A stretch of 64,000 nt of DNA from NCBI RefSeq assembly GCF_030036535.1, contig NZ_CP080390.1:124001-188000 (forward strand), written 5' to 3'. The stretch is from Agrobacterium cucumeris. GTDB lineage: Bacteria; Pseudomonadota; Alphaproteobacteria; Rhizobiales; Rhizobiaceae. The translations under genes and the position numbers were made by a program. The notes below the pieces were generated by a model that saw nothing but the letters and a program-made list of their open reading frames with translations, ran no database searches and was not told the DNA's origin. Below, piece after piece: positions 8,420 through 16,240 of this stretch. Every line of letters starts with the position of its first letter. Position 1 is the stretch's first letter.

Positions 8420-9211
8420 ATGCAAAGCACTGAAGAGGTGATCTCTCCCGATTTTCTTCGCCGCCTCGCGGCAGTTGCCGCCCGCGAGACATTGCCCCGG
8501 TTCCGGTTGCCGGGAGCCGTCGTCAACAAGATTGCCGGCGGGTTCGATCCGGTCACCGAAGCCGACCGCGAAACGGAGAAAGCGCTTCGAGCGCTTATCC
8601 GTTCGGAATATCCCGATCACGGCATCCTGGGCGAAGAGTTCGGCAATGAAGGCGCGGATGCGGGCCTGGTCTGGGTCATCGATCCGATCGACGGAACCAG
8701 GTCGTTCATATCAGGTATCCCGCTCTGGGGCACGCTTGTCGGGCTGACCAGGGATGGTGATGCGGTGGCCGGCATGATGGCGCAGCCTTTTATCGGGGAA
8801 TTGTTTTATGCGACGGGCAACGGCGCATACTACGAGGGCCAGCACGGACAAACGCGGCTCGCAACCAGCGCGACGAAGAACCTTGCCGACGCGACGCTCT
8901 TCACAACGACGCCGGCGATCTTCGAAGCCGACCGGAGAGCAAGCTACGACCGGCTCGAAAAACAAGTGCGGCTCGCGCGTTACGGGACCGATTGCTATGC
9001 CTATTGCATGCTTGCGGCAGGGCAGATCGACTGCGTCGTGGAAGCGGGCCTCTATCCCTACGACATCGTTGCCCTCATTCCGATCATCGAGCAGGCCGGC
9101 GGCGTCGTGACGGACTGGGACGGGGGACCGGCAGAAAATGGCGGCGGTATCGTGGCGGCGGCAAATTCCTCCCTGCATGCGCAAATCATGGCTTTCCTGC
9201 ACGGGGATTGA
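8420..9211 (+). CDS. Inositol-monophosphatase-family phosphatase (HisN-like)
   Basis: A 263-residue Mg-dependent phosphatase of the IMPase/FBPase/CysQ superfamily. Visible motifs are DPVTEADRETE, the Glu of GEEFG, the metal centre WVIDPIDGTRSFI and the C-terminal YPYDIVALIPIIEQAGG. The overall layout is closest to histidinol-phosphatase / inositol monophosphatase proteins. It is the last gene of the operon and starts three bases after the second kinase. A phosphatase after two kinases could recycle or trim a phosphorylated product. Whether it acts on a sugar, polyol or amino-alcohol phosphate is not visible. It is followed by a convergent deoR copy. Confidence 0.92.
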   Translation: MQSTEEVISPDFLRRLAAVAARETLPRFRLPGAVVNKIAGGFDPVTEADRETEKALRALIRSEYPDHGILGEEFGNEGADAGLVWVIDPIDGTRSFISGIPLWGTLVGLTRDGDAVAGMMAQPFIGELFYATGNGAYYEGQHGQTRLATSATKNLADATLFTTTPAIFEADRRASYDRLEKQVRLARYGTDCYAYCMLAAGQIDCVVEAGLYPYDIVALIPIIEQAGGVVTDWDGGPAENGGGIVAAANSSLHAQIMAFLHGD

Positions 9212-9261
9212 CCACGGGGCTTCCTCAGACGGCGGACACCGGTCTGACGCTTTCGGTATGG

Positions 9262-10020
9262 TCAACCGTGGATGATTTCGAGGTCGCCCCTTTTGGCGGC
9301 CGCCAATATATTTGCCGGGGGACGTTGATCGGTGACCAATGTGTTAACGCTGGAAAATGCGGCGGTAATGACATTGCCCGTCTTGCCGCACTTGGAATGA
9401 TCGGCCAGCATGATGCTTCTGGCCGTCTGCTTCAGCAGAGCCTGGCGAATTCGCGCTTCATCCTCTTCATAGTCCATGAAGCCATACTCCGCCGCGATTG
9501 CCGCCGCACCCATAAAGACCATGTCAAAGTGGAATTGCTGGATGTAGGACAGCGTATCATAGCCGACCAGATCCTGCTCAATCGGGCGGAGATTTCCCGG
9601 CGTCATTTGGACCCGGACGCCGAAATGCTGGCAGGCGGCTTGCGCGATCATCAGGGAATTGGTGTAGAGCCGCAGCTTCTTGAAGCCAGTCAGGTGGCGC
9701 GCAAGGGACAGGGTGGTGGTGCCTGTGTCGAGGAAAATGGCGCAGTCGTCGGTTATGAGGTTGCGCGCCATCTGCGCGACCGCGTCCTTTTCGAGCGCAT
9801 TGAATCTGATGCGGTCGGTAATCGGCACATCCGCGGTTCGGCCGGCCGGTATAGCGCCTCCGTGAACGCGCCGAACGGCTCCCTCGGCCTCCAGATCCTT
9901 CAGGTCGCGCCGAATGGTTTCACCCGAAACACCGAACTCTGTCGAAAGCTCCAGAACGCTGACGCGTTGATCACGATCGAGTCGTTCGAGAATGACTTCT
10001 TTGCGAACTTCACTCGACAT
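9262..10020 (-). CDS. DeoR-family transcriptional regulator (copy 2)
   Basis: A 252-residue DeoR repressor, the same length as the product of 4531-5289 and aligning without gaps. Long identical blocks include FGVSGETIRRDLK, EGAVRRVHGGAIPAGRTAD, LRLYTNSLMIAQAACQHFGV and YGFMDYEEDEARIRQ. Differences concentrate in the middle of the sensor domain and at the C-terminus. It lies convergent to the phosphatase gene and is read from a ~500 bp upstream gap that holds a strong palindrome (10098-10127). It may regulate the same operon as copy 1 with different effector response, or be a relic of duplication. Both HTH domains look intact. Confidence 0.95.
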   Translation of the reverse strand: MSSEVRKEVILERLDRDQRVSVLELSTEFGVSGETIRRDLKDLEAEGAVRRVHGGAIPAGRTADVPITDRIRFNALEKDAVAQMARNLITDDCAIFLDTGTTTLSLARHLTGFKKLRLYTNSLMIAQAACQHFGVRVQMTPGNLRPIEQDLVGYDTLSYIQQFHFDMVFMGAAAIAAEYGFMDYEEDEARIRQALLKQTARSIMLADHSKCGKTGNVITAAFSSVNTLVTDQRPPANILAAAKRGDLEIIHG

Positions 10021-10097
10021 TGACAGCTTCGTCCTCGGGTCGGTGCGGGGGTCGACAGCAACGCTGATGCTGACAATCCCTTAAAGCGGCAGATCTA

Positions 10098-10127
10098 TCT
10101 CGCAAGCCTTCGGAAAAGGTTGCGAGA
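10098..10127. promoter_or_regulatory. Perfect palindrome upstream of deoR copy 2
   Basis: TCTCGCAA at 10098-10105 pairs exactly with TTGCGAGA at 10120-10127, and an inner CCTT/AAGG pair closes the loop. There is no T-run on either side, so it is not a plain terminator. It lies 77 bp upstream of the deoR start codon on the - strand. It is a reasonable operator or 5' leader hairpin; which one is not known. Confidence 0.5.
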
Positions 10128-10526
10128 TGCTTGTAAGGATGACGGTGAACCGGGAAGTCGACGACGTTGTCCTTGGATTTGTGTATTTATGTGGTGTTTG
10201 CGGATCTTTCAAACAAATTACGCGATCTTCCACCGCGCAATGACCATCCCGCCCGCGCGAGAATCGCTGCCTATGTGATCAGCAACGCGCTTGCCTTCCA
10301 TACAAAATGAACCCTTCGATCGAAATCCTGGTCCGGAGTGAATGCGATTCTGTCCCTGCTCCATGTGGGAATGTTGGAATATTGAGGGCATATCACCGGA
10401 GAATTGAGCTAAAATCCACAAAAGCAACATCTGAAAACCTCAAGGTTCTTGAGGGCGTGCCTAAGCAACATATTGAAAATAGAAAGAAAGTTATGACCCG
10501 TAACGGATTTTTCAGAACTGTCGTCG
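10128..10526. other. Intergenic gap, no gene seen
   Basis: About 400 bp between the deoR palindrome and the first chemoreceptor gene. It becomes clearly more AT-rich toward 10,400-10,520. Short frames present here have no ribosome site or family resemblance. It should hold the promoter of the chemoreceptor, but I could not pick a convincing -35/-10 pair, and it lacks the ROK-type operator found at three other places. Confidence 0.6.
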
Positions 10527-12845
10527 ATGATGATTAGCAACTGTTTGACTCGAAATGGATTCAAAATGCAGATTTTCCACAATGCTTTGCAATTGTCCCA
10601 CCGCATGCGATCCATTAAGGCCAAGTTTGCCGTGGTGATCATAGGGACAGCGATCGTCTCTTGCGCGTCTGTCGGAGCATTGAGCTACCAGATCGGAAAG
10701 AACGGTTTGATCGAGGCGAGCAAGATCCGCCTTGAAGCGATTGCAGCCAATCAATCGAAGGCGCTCCGGGCCTATGATGAACGGGTCGAGCAGACGCTGA
10801 CCGAGATCGCGCAGAGCCAGTCGCTCGGAGAGATGACGGAGCAGGCCGGAAAGGCCATCGCAATGTCTGATGCCAAGATAAGGGAGGCGTTCCAGGACAT
10901 GTCGAAGAGCCCCGCACAAAGAGCGGCTTTCGACGGATCGACCGTCAAGATGCTCTATGCCGTCAAGCATAGCTCGGTGCATGGGCCACTCTTCAGCGCC
11001 TGGAAGAATGCCGATCTCAGCGATATCTTCGTCATCGATAACAATGGCCAGGTGGTCTATACGGTCACCAAGGGACCCGAGTTCATGGCGGCCGTCCAGG
11101 ATTCGCAGAATGCCGCCCTGAAGTCCCTGTTTGCCTCATCCATCGCCGGACCGGCCGACCAAGTGTATCGGACGGGGTTCGTTTCGTTCAAAAGCGAGGA
11201 AAGCGATGTTTCGGCTTTTCTTGCCAAACCCCTTGCCAACGTTGTCTGGGGCTCTGTCGTCAAGCGCGGCACCGTCGTGATCCGTATCGCGCCGGCAAAG
11301 CTTTTGGCGCTCATTTCGCCCGAGGGCTTGGGACGGAGCGTCGACGAGGCGTTTCTGATTGCCGCCGACGGCACCTTGAGAGCAGGCAACGTCGCAGCGG
11401 AAAATGGAGTGCCGCCGGAGCTGCTCAAGGCCGCGAACGAGCAGAAGAATGGCTCCGTCTTCGCTGATGGGGCCCATGGTTCAAATTTTTACTCCTACGT
11501 CCCTGTCACCCTCTTTGGTCAGCCGCACCTTCTCGTCATCGGCCAGAGCAAGGCTAATGTCGTCTCCTCGGCAAACGAGCTTGCAAAGTGGGCCGCGCTG
11601 ACCGCTCTCGCCGTCCTTTTCGGAATGGGTATCGTCGGGTACATCTTCTCCTCCCGTCTTACGAAGCCGCTCGCGGACATCACAGGCCTGATGAACCGCC
11701 TGAACAATGGCGATCAGGCAATCGAGATCCGGTCCGTCTCGCGTTCTGACGAAATCGGCATCATGGCGCGGGCGCTCGAATCCTTCCGCCAGGGGGCAGT
11801 CGACAAGGTGCGAATGGAGGAGGAGGCGATCCAGCGTAACCGTCAGATCGAAGAGGAAAGGCAACTCCGCGAGACGGACAGGGAAAAAAGCGCGGCCGAG
11901 CTGGAACATGCGGTCTCGGCACTCGCCGCCGGCCTGAAGAACCTGGCCGACGGGCGGCTCGATCATCGCATTGCGACTCCTTTCGCGCCCTCCCTCGACC
12001 AACTGCGGAAGGATTTCAACGGCTCGATGATGCGGCTGCAGGCGACGATGCGCCAGATCCGCGACAATGTCGAAATGATCCAGGGCAATGGCAACCAGAT
12101 GGCCGAGGCGGCCGAGGATCTTGCCAAACGGACTGAGCAGCAGGCTGCTTCGCTCGAAGAAACGGCAGCCGCCGTCGACGAGATCACCGTCACGGTTCGC
12201 TCGTCGGCGGAACGTGCCAAGGATGCCGACCAGATCGTCCGCCAGGCCAAGCAGAGCGCCGACGATTCAGCCATCGTCGTCAACAATGCGATCGATGCGA
12301 TGGGCCGGATCGAAGAAGCCTCCCGCCAGATCGAGCAGATCACCGGCGTCATCGACGAGATCGCCTTCCAGACCAATCTGCTGGCGTTGAATGCCGGCGT
12401 CGAGGCGGCACGCGCCGGCGATGCGGGCAAAGGCTTTGCCGTCGTTGCCCAGGAGGTGCGTGAACTGGCGCAGCGCTCCGCCAAGGCGGCCAAGGAGATC
12501 AAGGTCCTCATCAACAAGTCGACGGCCGAGGTCAATACCGGCTCGCATCTGGTCCAGGAAACCGGTTCGGTCCTTGCGAAGATCAGCTCGCAGATCGTCA
12601 CGATCAGTCAGCATGTCGAGACGATCGCCCGCGGCAGCCACGATCAGTCGAGTGCGCTGCAGGGGGTCAACTCGACCGTCAATCAGATGGACCAGATGAC
12701 ACAGCACAATGCGGCGATGGTCGAGGAGACGACGGCCGCGAGCCGCGAACTCGCCTCCCAGGCTGACGGCCTGTTGGCGCTGGTCCAGCACTTTCAAATC
12801 GGAGGCGAAGATGAAGCGGCGTTGGCCCACAGTCGGGCGGCGTGA
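10527..12845 (+). CDS. Methyl-accepting chemotaxis protein 1
   Basis: Up to 772 residues. A membrane helix (about residues 32-55) is followed by a large periplasmic sensor (about 56-350, with the Cache-like phrase IFVIDNNGQVVYTV), a second helix (about 355-378), HAMP (SRLTKPLADITGL) and a second HAMP-like linker, then the kinase-control domain with the hairpin [19 protein letters not shown]. No CheR-binding pentapeptide ends the protein (it ends AHSRAA). The start is uncertain: ATGs at 10527, 10530, 10566 and 10605 are all possible, none with a strong ribosome site. Its last ~225 codons are almost identical in DNA to the chemoreceptor at 26238-28412. It is convergent with the ROK regulator gene. 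Confidence 0.9.
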   Translation: MMISNCLTRNGFKMQIFHNALQLSHRMRSIKAKFAVVIIGTAIVSCASVGALSYQIGKNGLIEASKIRLEAIAANQSKALRAYDERVEQTLTEIAQSQSLGEMTEQAGKAIAMSDAKIREAFQDMSKSPAQRAAFDGSTVKMLYAVKHSSVHGPLFSAWKNADLSDIFVIDNNGQVVYTVTKGPEFMAAVQDSQNAALKSLFASSIAGPADQVYRTGFVSFKSEESDVSAFLAKPLANVVWGSVVKRGTVVIRIAPAKLLALISPEGLGRSVDEAFLIAADGTLRAGNVAAENGVPPELLKAANEQKNGSVFADGAHGSNFYSYVPVTLFGQPHLLVIGQSKANVVSSANELAKWAALTALAVLFGMGIVGYIFSSRLTKPLADITGLMNRLNNGDQAIEIRSVSRSDEIGIMARALESFRQGAVDKVRMEEEAIQRNRQIEEERQLRETDREKSAAELEHAVSALAAGLKNLADGRLDHRIATPFAPSLDQLRKDFNGSMMRLQATMRQIRDNVEMIQGNGNQMAEAAEDLAKRTEQQAASLEETAAAVDEITVTVRSSAERAKDADQIVRQAKQSADDSAIVVNNAIDAMGRIEEASRQIEQITGVIDEIAFQTNLLALNAGVEAARAGDAGKGFAVVAQEVRELAQRSAKAAKEIKVLINKSTAEVNTGSHLVQETGSVLAKISSQIVTISQHVETIARGSHDQSSALQGVNSTVNQMDQMTQHNAAMVEETTAASRELASQADGLLALVQHFQIGGEDEAALAHSRAA
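12036..12715 (+). repeat. 680 bp direct repeat, copy A (chemoreceptor signalling domain)
   Basis: This stretch matches 27567-28246 in the same orientation at a constant offset of 15,531 bp. By eye I found a single difference, T at 12089 against C at 27620, and divergence resumes at 12716/28247. It codes for the methylation helices and the signalling hairpin. Such identity over synonymous sites indicates recent duplication or gene conversion. Confidence 0.88.
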
Positions 12846-12930
12846 TTTGCCGCAGTTGACATCGATTGACGCGGCGTCCCGTTCTTTCAAGGCCTCTTCT
12901 ACGGCCGGTCCCGCGCATGTCGGGCTGGGA

Positions 12931-12957
12931 TGGTGGCGGTGAACCCAGCCGCCACCA
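12931..12957. terminator. Hairpin between convergent genes
   Basis: TGGTGGCGG at 12931-12939 pairs exactly with CCGCCACCA at 12949-12957 around a nine-base loop. It sits between the ends of the chemoreceptor (+) and the ROK regulator (-), where a bidirectional terminator is expected. There is no good T-tract on the + side, so the call is moderate. Confidence 0.5.
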
Positions 12958-12963
12958 CGGTCT

Positions 12964-14055
12964 TCAACTTTCCACCATGAAACGGGAGATGAATGGCAGG
13001 CTTGCAGCACCGACGGCCTTCGGCGTGTTCAATATGCCGCTCGGCATCACGGTCACTTCGGGAACCAGCTTTTGCAGCGAGACGCAGATGTTCCGATAGA
13101 CGACATTCGGCACGAATGAAGAAACGATCACCGCTTCGAGCTCGACAAATTGCGCGAGCGACTTGACGATGCCCTGCATCTTTTCCGCCAGTTTGCCTTC
13201 CCATTCGAGAACCAGACTGTTCTCCGGCCATGGTGCGAGCGGCTGCCACAGGTGATCCGTTGGCGCGCCCACGGCGGTCAATACGGATTCCAAAGATGCC
13301 ACGCCGACATCGAAACTGACCACCGAATTGCCGTGGTGGATCTGGTGGTTCAAGACCAGGCGGCTGTGGAGGTTCGCGCCGATATAAAAGTAGAGATAAT
13401 CGGAAAACGGCTTGGCGACACCGAACATGCTTTCGCCGCTGGCCGCAGCCGTAATGTCGTTCTGCACGAACACCGAGTAGCCGGTAAGCTCCTCGACTTC
13501 CTTCTGGAGCGAGTCGAAGTAGGCCTTTTCCTCACGCCCCTCCGAAGCGCTCGACGGAAGCGCAAGGCCAATGCCGGCTAGACGCTTTTGAGCATTCTTG
13601 GGGACGATGTTCACCGCCTGACGAATGGTCTCGATGAACATTGTCTGGTTGCTGTCGCGTTCGGGCTGCGGATTAGGCAATTGCATATGATAGCGAACGG
13701 CGCCGGCAAAATCGATCAGAACGACGTCGGTACGCTTCAGGCCGACACTGATGCCGATCGAAAAGGCCCCTTCCGGATTGAGGGCAACCGGAACGGTCGG
13801 AGGCCCGACCCGTCCCTTCTGGGCTTCCCCCTTCGCAACCAGTCCTTCCTGCTCCAGCGACCTGACCAGCACCGAAATAGTCTGGGCTGAAAGGCCCGTC
13901 CGTTCGCCGATCTCCAATCGGGTGATCTCGCTGTTCTGAAGCAACAGCGACAGCAGCAGGCGCTCATTGTAACTGCGCACGCTGACCGCATTCAGGCCGG
14001 TTGCCCGATCGGCAATACGCAAGGGATTGGGTGGTGCAAAACGCATATCAGGCAT
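12964..14055 (-). CDS. ROK-family transcriptional regulator (NagC/XylR type)
   Basis: About 363 residues. An N-terminal helix-turn-helix (RLEIGERTGLSAQTISVL, about residues 45-65) with a wing (GRVGPPTVPVALNPEG) precedes a ROK sugar-kinase-fold domain. The ROK part lacks the CxCGxxGC zinc motif and the usual kinase DxGxT pattern, so it should act as a ligand-sensing repressor only. I chose the ATG at 14055, which has AGAGGA eight bases upstream; an ATG at 14082 would add nine residues. It follows the esterase gene (14128-14769) on the - strand and is divergent from the importer operon. The palindrome in the shared control region, which recurs at two other targets, is its likely operator; NagC/Mlc sites in this family are likewise AT-rich dyads. 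Confidence 0.9.
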   Translation of the reverse strand: MPDMRFAPPNPLRIADRATGLNAVSVRSYNERLLLSLLLQNSEITRLEIGERTGLSAQTISVLVRSLEQEGLVAKGEAQKGRVGPPTVPVALNPEGAFSIGISVGLKRTDVVLIDFAGAVRYHMQLPNPQPERDSNQTMFIETIRQAVNIVPKNAQKRLAGIGLALPSSASEGREEKAYFDSLQKEVEELTGYSVFVQNDITAAASGESMFGVAKPFSDYLYFYIGANLHSRLVLNHQIHHGNSVVSFDVGVASLESVLTAVGAPTDHLWQPLAPWPENSLVLEWEGKLAEKMQGIVKSLAQFVELEAVIVSSFVPNVVYRNICVSLQKLVPEVTVMPSGILNTPKAVGAASLPFISRFMVES

Positions 14056-14127
14056 CAATGCAATCCTCTTGGAGTAAGGCATAAAGATGTACTGGCATCC
14101 ATTCGTAACGTCGCTGCGGCAATATCA

Positions 14128-14769
14128 TCATCTCCAACCGATCGCCTCGACTTCCCTGGCGAGCGCCGTTCCCAAGGCTTCATGCGCTTCCCGATTGATG
14201 TGAAAGCCATCGCGCGGATCGCAAGCCGCGACGGTGGCGGCGTCAAAAAAATGTACTTCGAGCGAATCGGCAATGATTTCGAATTCGAGGGCGAGACGCC
14301 GGGATTTCTCCTGGGCGCCGAAAAATATGGGTTCCCATTCCTTGATATCGTCCAGCATCGGCGGTGGAGCAACCACCATGATTTCGGGGGGCTTGCCGGC
14401 CGGACCGGGCGCCAGCTCCCGGATATCGTAGACCAGGCAGCCAATCCCCATCGCCACTTCGGAGGGAGGCTGGTGGAAACGGGCTTTCAGGTCGTTCGTC
14501 CCGAGCATGATGATGACGAGATCGAGGATTGCGTGGCTCATGAGGCATGGCCGGAGGTAGGTTCGGCCATTCTTCATCGGGCCTTCGATCGGATCGTCTC
14601 GAACCGTCGTACGGCCGCTCAAGCCCTCCTCGACCACATACCACTTGCTTCCAAGCTCCCGTCTCAAAACGCCTGGCCAGCGCTCGTCCGGCCCATATCG
14701 ATCGAGCGGCGAGCCGCCCGGAATCTGGCCATGCGTATTCGAGTCGCCGTAACATAAGACTGACCGCAT
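14128..14769 (-). CDS. SGNH/GDSL hydrolase 1 (arylesterase-like)
   Basis: A 213-residue esterase of the SGNH superfamily. Block I is CYGDSNTHG (catalytic Ser), block II is EEGLSGRTT (Gly), block III is MLGTNDLK (Asn) and block V is DGFHINREAH (Asp and His). No signal peptide is seen, so it should be cytoplasmic. The ATG at 14769 has GGGGAGGA right before it; a longer frame up to 14850 would run over the intergenic region. It is divergent from the importer operon and heads the transcript that also carries the ROK repressor. A second SGNH esterase lies at 19700-20383. Two esterases next to glycerol and acetate genes suggest removal of acetyl groups from different positions of one substrate (inference). 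Confidence 0.92.
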   Translation of the reverse strand: MRSVLCYGDSNTHGQIPGGSPLDRYGPDERWPGVLRRELGSKWYVVEEGLSGRTTVRDDPIEGPMKNGRTYLRPCLMSHAILDLVIIMLGTNDLKARFHQPPSEVAMGIGCLVYDIRELAPGPAGKPPEIMVVAPPPMLDDIKEWEPIFFGAQEKSRRLALEFEIIADSLEVHFFDAATVAACDPRDGFHINREAHEALGTALAREVEAIGWR

Positions 14770-15080
14770 TTCCTCCCCACCTTTATGGCAAATCATAAAG
14801 ACGCATGAACATTCAACGGCGATTATGGCCTTTGTCGATCCATGGTGCAAGTTTATTGATATTCATTCAGTCTGAATAATTATTGACAGCCGTTTATCCG
14901 TGTGGCATTTCTATGAATGGGAGAGCAAGATTTTCCAGGAACTGAACATAGCCAGCCCAGTCATCCAATGGCTTTGGCCCGCGATTAAAGCCGCTTCAGC
15001 GGCCTGGATAAATGTGTCTCCGTGGCAATGGAGATCCGACGTCGAGAGGACGACGGTGTTTGAGCAAGGGAGGAAATCTC
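14770..15080. other. Divergent control region
   Basis: This gap holds the operator described at 14861-14888, a possible importer -35 box, and a small GC hairpin GCCGC-TTCA-GCGGC near 14,990-15,003 in the leader. An 85-codon frame starting at 14900 overlaps the importer start, shows no family resemblance and was not accepted as a gene. Confidence 0.6.
14861..14888. promoter_or_regulatory. Candidate ROK operator (site 1) overlapping a -35 box
   Basis: The core is the dyad ATTC-N5-GAAT (14865-14877), overlapping the perfect palindrome AATAATTATT (14875-14884), which runs into TTGACA at 14883-14888, a good -35 sequence. Nearly the same bases occur at 26182-26209 and 52026-52053. Here it lies in the 311 bp gap between the divergent esterase-regulator and importer transcripts. 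Binding would block the importer promoter. Confidence 0.72.
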
Positions 15081-16154
15081 GTGAACGGCTATGTGAAATC
15101 TATCCTCGGGGCTACGCTTTTGATGGCGTCGACCGCGGGCCCGCTATGGGCGGATGAAGTCAAGTTTATGGACGGCATCACGCCGAAGGCTGGCGACAAT
15201 CCGCAGACGGAAGCCGGGAAGTACAAGAAGGACTGCGGCTGGGTTATCGGCATGAGCGATTTTGGCGTCAACGCCAACACTTGGACCGTTCAGGTTGCTC
15301 ACGAATCGGAAGCGGCGGCCGCAGCCAACAAGTGCATCAAGAAGTTCATCCTGCTCGACGCCGGCTTTGACCAGAAGAAGCAGGTTGCCGACATCGAAGA
15401 CCTGATCGCCCAGAAGGTCGACGCGATCATCGTGCAGCCGGTCACCTCCACCTCCGCAAACGCCTCCATGAAGAAGGCGATTGCCGCCGGCATCCCGGTC
15501 ATCGTTCATACCGGTCGCGTCGAAACAGAAGACTACACGACCGAGATCCAGGGCGGCGCCGAGCACTTCGGCAAGGTCATGGGCGACTGGCTCGTCAAGA
15601 CCGTCGGCGATAACGGCAAGATCTGGGTTCTGCGCGGTCTCGCCGGTCATCCGGAAGACACCAACCGCTATAATGGCCTTCTGGAATCCCTCAAGGGCAC
15701 GAACGTGAAGATCGTCGCCGAAGAGCACGGTGACTGGCAGTACGACAAGGGCAAGAGCGTTTGCGAAACGCTTTACCTGAACAGCCCCGATGTCGATGGC
15801 ATCTGGTCGTCGGGTGCCGACATGACGCGCGCCTGCGTCGACGTCTTCAAGCAGTTCGGCGCCAAGATCCCGCCGATCTCCGGAGAAGGCAACAACGGCT
15901 TCTTCGGCCAGTGGATCCATGACGGCTTCCAGTCGATCTCGGCTGAATATTCGCCGGCCCAGGGCGCCGAAGGCGTGCATGCCGCTGTCGCACTGCTGGA
16001 GGGCAAGCAGCTCTACAAGCACTACGACTACAATCCTCCGGGCTGGGACCTGGAGAAGGTCAAGAAGTATTACCGCGACGATCTCTCGGCGAACGTCTGG
16101 TGGCCTTCCCAGCTCTCCGAGGACGACCTGAAGAAGTATTATACCAAGAACTAA
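15081..16154 (+). CDS. CUT2-type sugar/polyol ABC transporter substrate-binding protein
   Basis: A 357-residue periplasmic binding protein of the RbsB/LacI-like (type I) fold. I chose the GTG at 15081 because GGGAGGAAATC precedes it and translation from there gives a clean signal peptide (GATLLMASTAGPLWA, cleavage before DEVKF). Typical motifs are VDAIIVQPVTSTSAN, AAGIPVIVHTGRV, DGIWSSGADMTRA and GEGNNGFFGQW. It is the first gene of the importer operon and a paralogue of the gene at 52466-53542, which shares the same kind of operator. Relatives bind pentoses, polyols and similar. Given the downstream enzymes I infer an acetylated glycerol or similar ligand. A strong hairpin follows the stop. 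Confidence 0.92.
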   Translation: MNGYVKSILGATLLMASTAGPLWADEVKFMDGITPKAGDNPQTEAGKYKKDCGWVIGMSDFGVNANTWTVQVAHESEAAAAANKCIKKFILLDAGFDQKKQVADIEDLIAQKVDAIIVQPVTSTSANASMKKAIAAGIPVIVHTGRVETEDYTTEIQGGAEHFGKVMGDWLVKTVGDNGKIWVLRGLAGHPEDTNRYNGLLESLKGTNVKIVAEEHGDWQYDKGKSVCETLYLNSPDVDGIWSSGADMTRACVDVFKQFGAKIPPISGEGNNGFFGQWIHDGFQSISAEYSPAQGAEGVHAAVALLEGKQLYKHYDYNPPGWDLEKVKKYYRDDLSANVWWPSQLSEDDLKKYYTKN

Positions 16155-16171
16155 AATAGCCTCCCAAGGCG

Positions 16172-16204
16172 CATCCGCCGGTTTCATTCCGGAACCGGCG
16201 GATG
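16172..16204 (+). promoter_or_regulatory. Intercistronic mRNA hairpin
   Basis: CATCCGCCGGTT at 16172-16183 pairs perfectly over 12 bp with AACCGGCGGATG at 16193-16204. It lies between the binding-protein stop and the ATPase start with no T-tract. Such stem-loops commonly protect the upstream message, giving more binding protein than membrane components. Confidence 0.75.
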
Positions 16205-16240
16205 GTGACCGAGCGGAGCTGCATGGATTGGGAGGAACGA

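Noticed and set aside
14900..15157. 85-codon frame between the divergent operons
   Set aside because: Overlaps the binding-protein start and signal peptide, has no ribosome site and no family likeness.
16202..16240. Upstream ATG of the importer ATPase
   Set aside because: It lies in the stem of the intercistronic hairpin; the ATG at 16241 has a strong ribosome site and the normal N-terminus.
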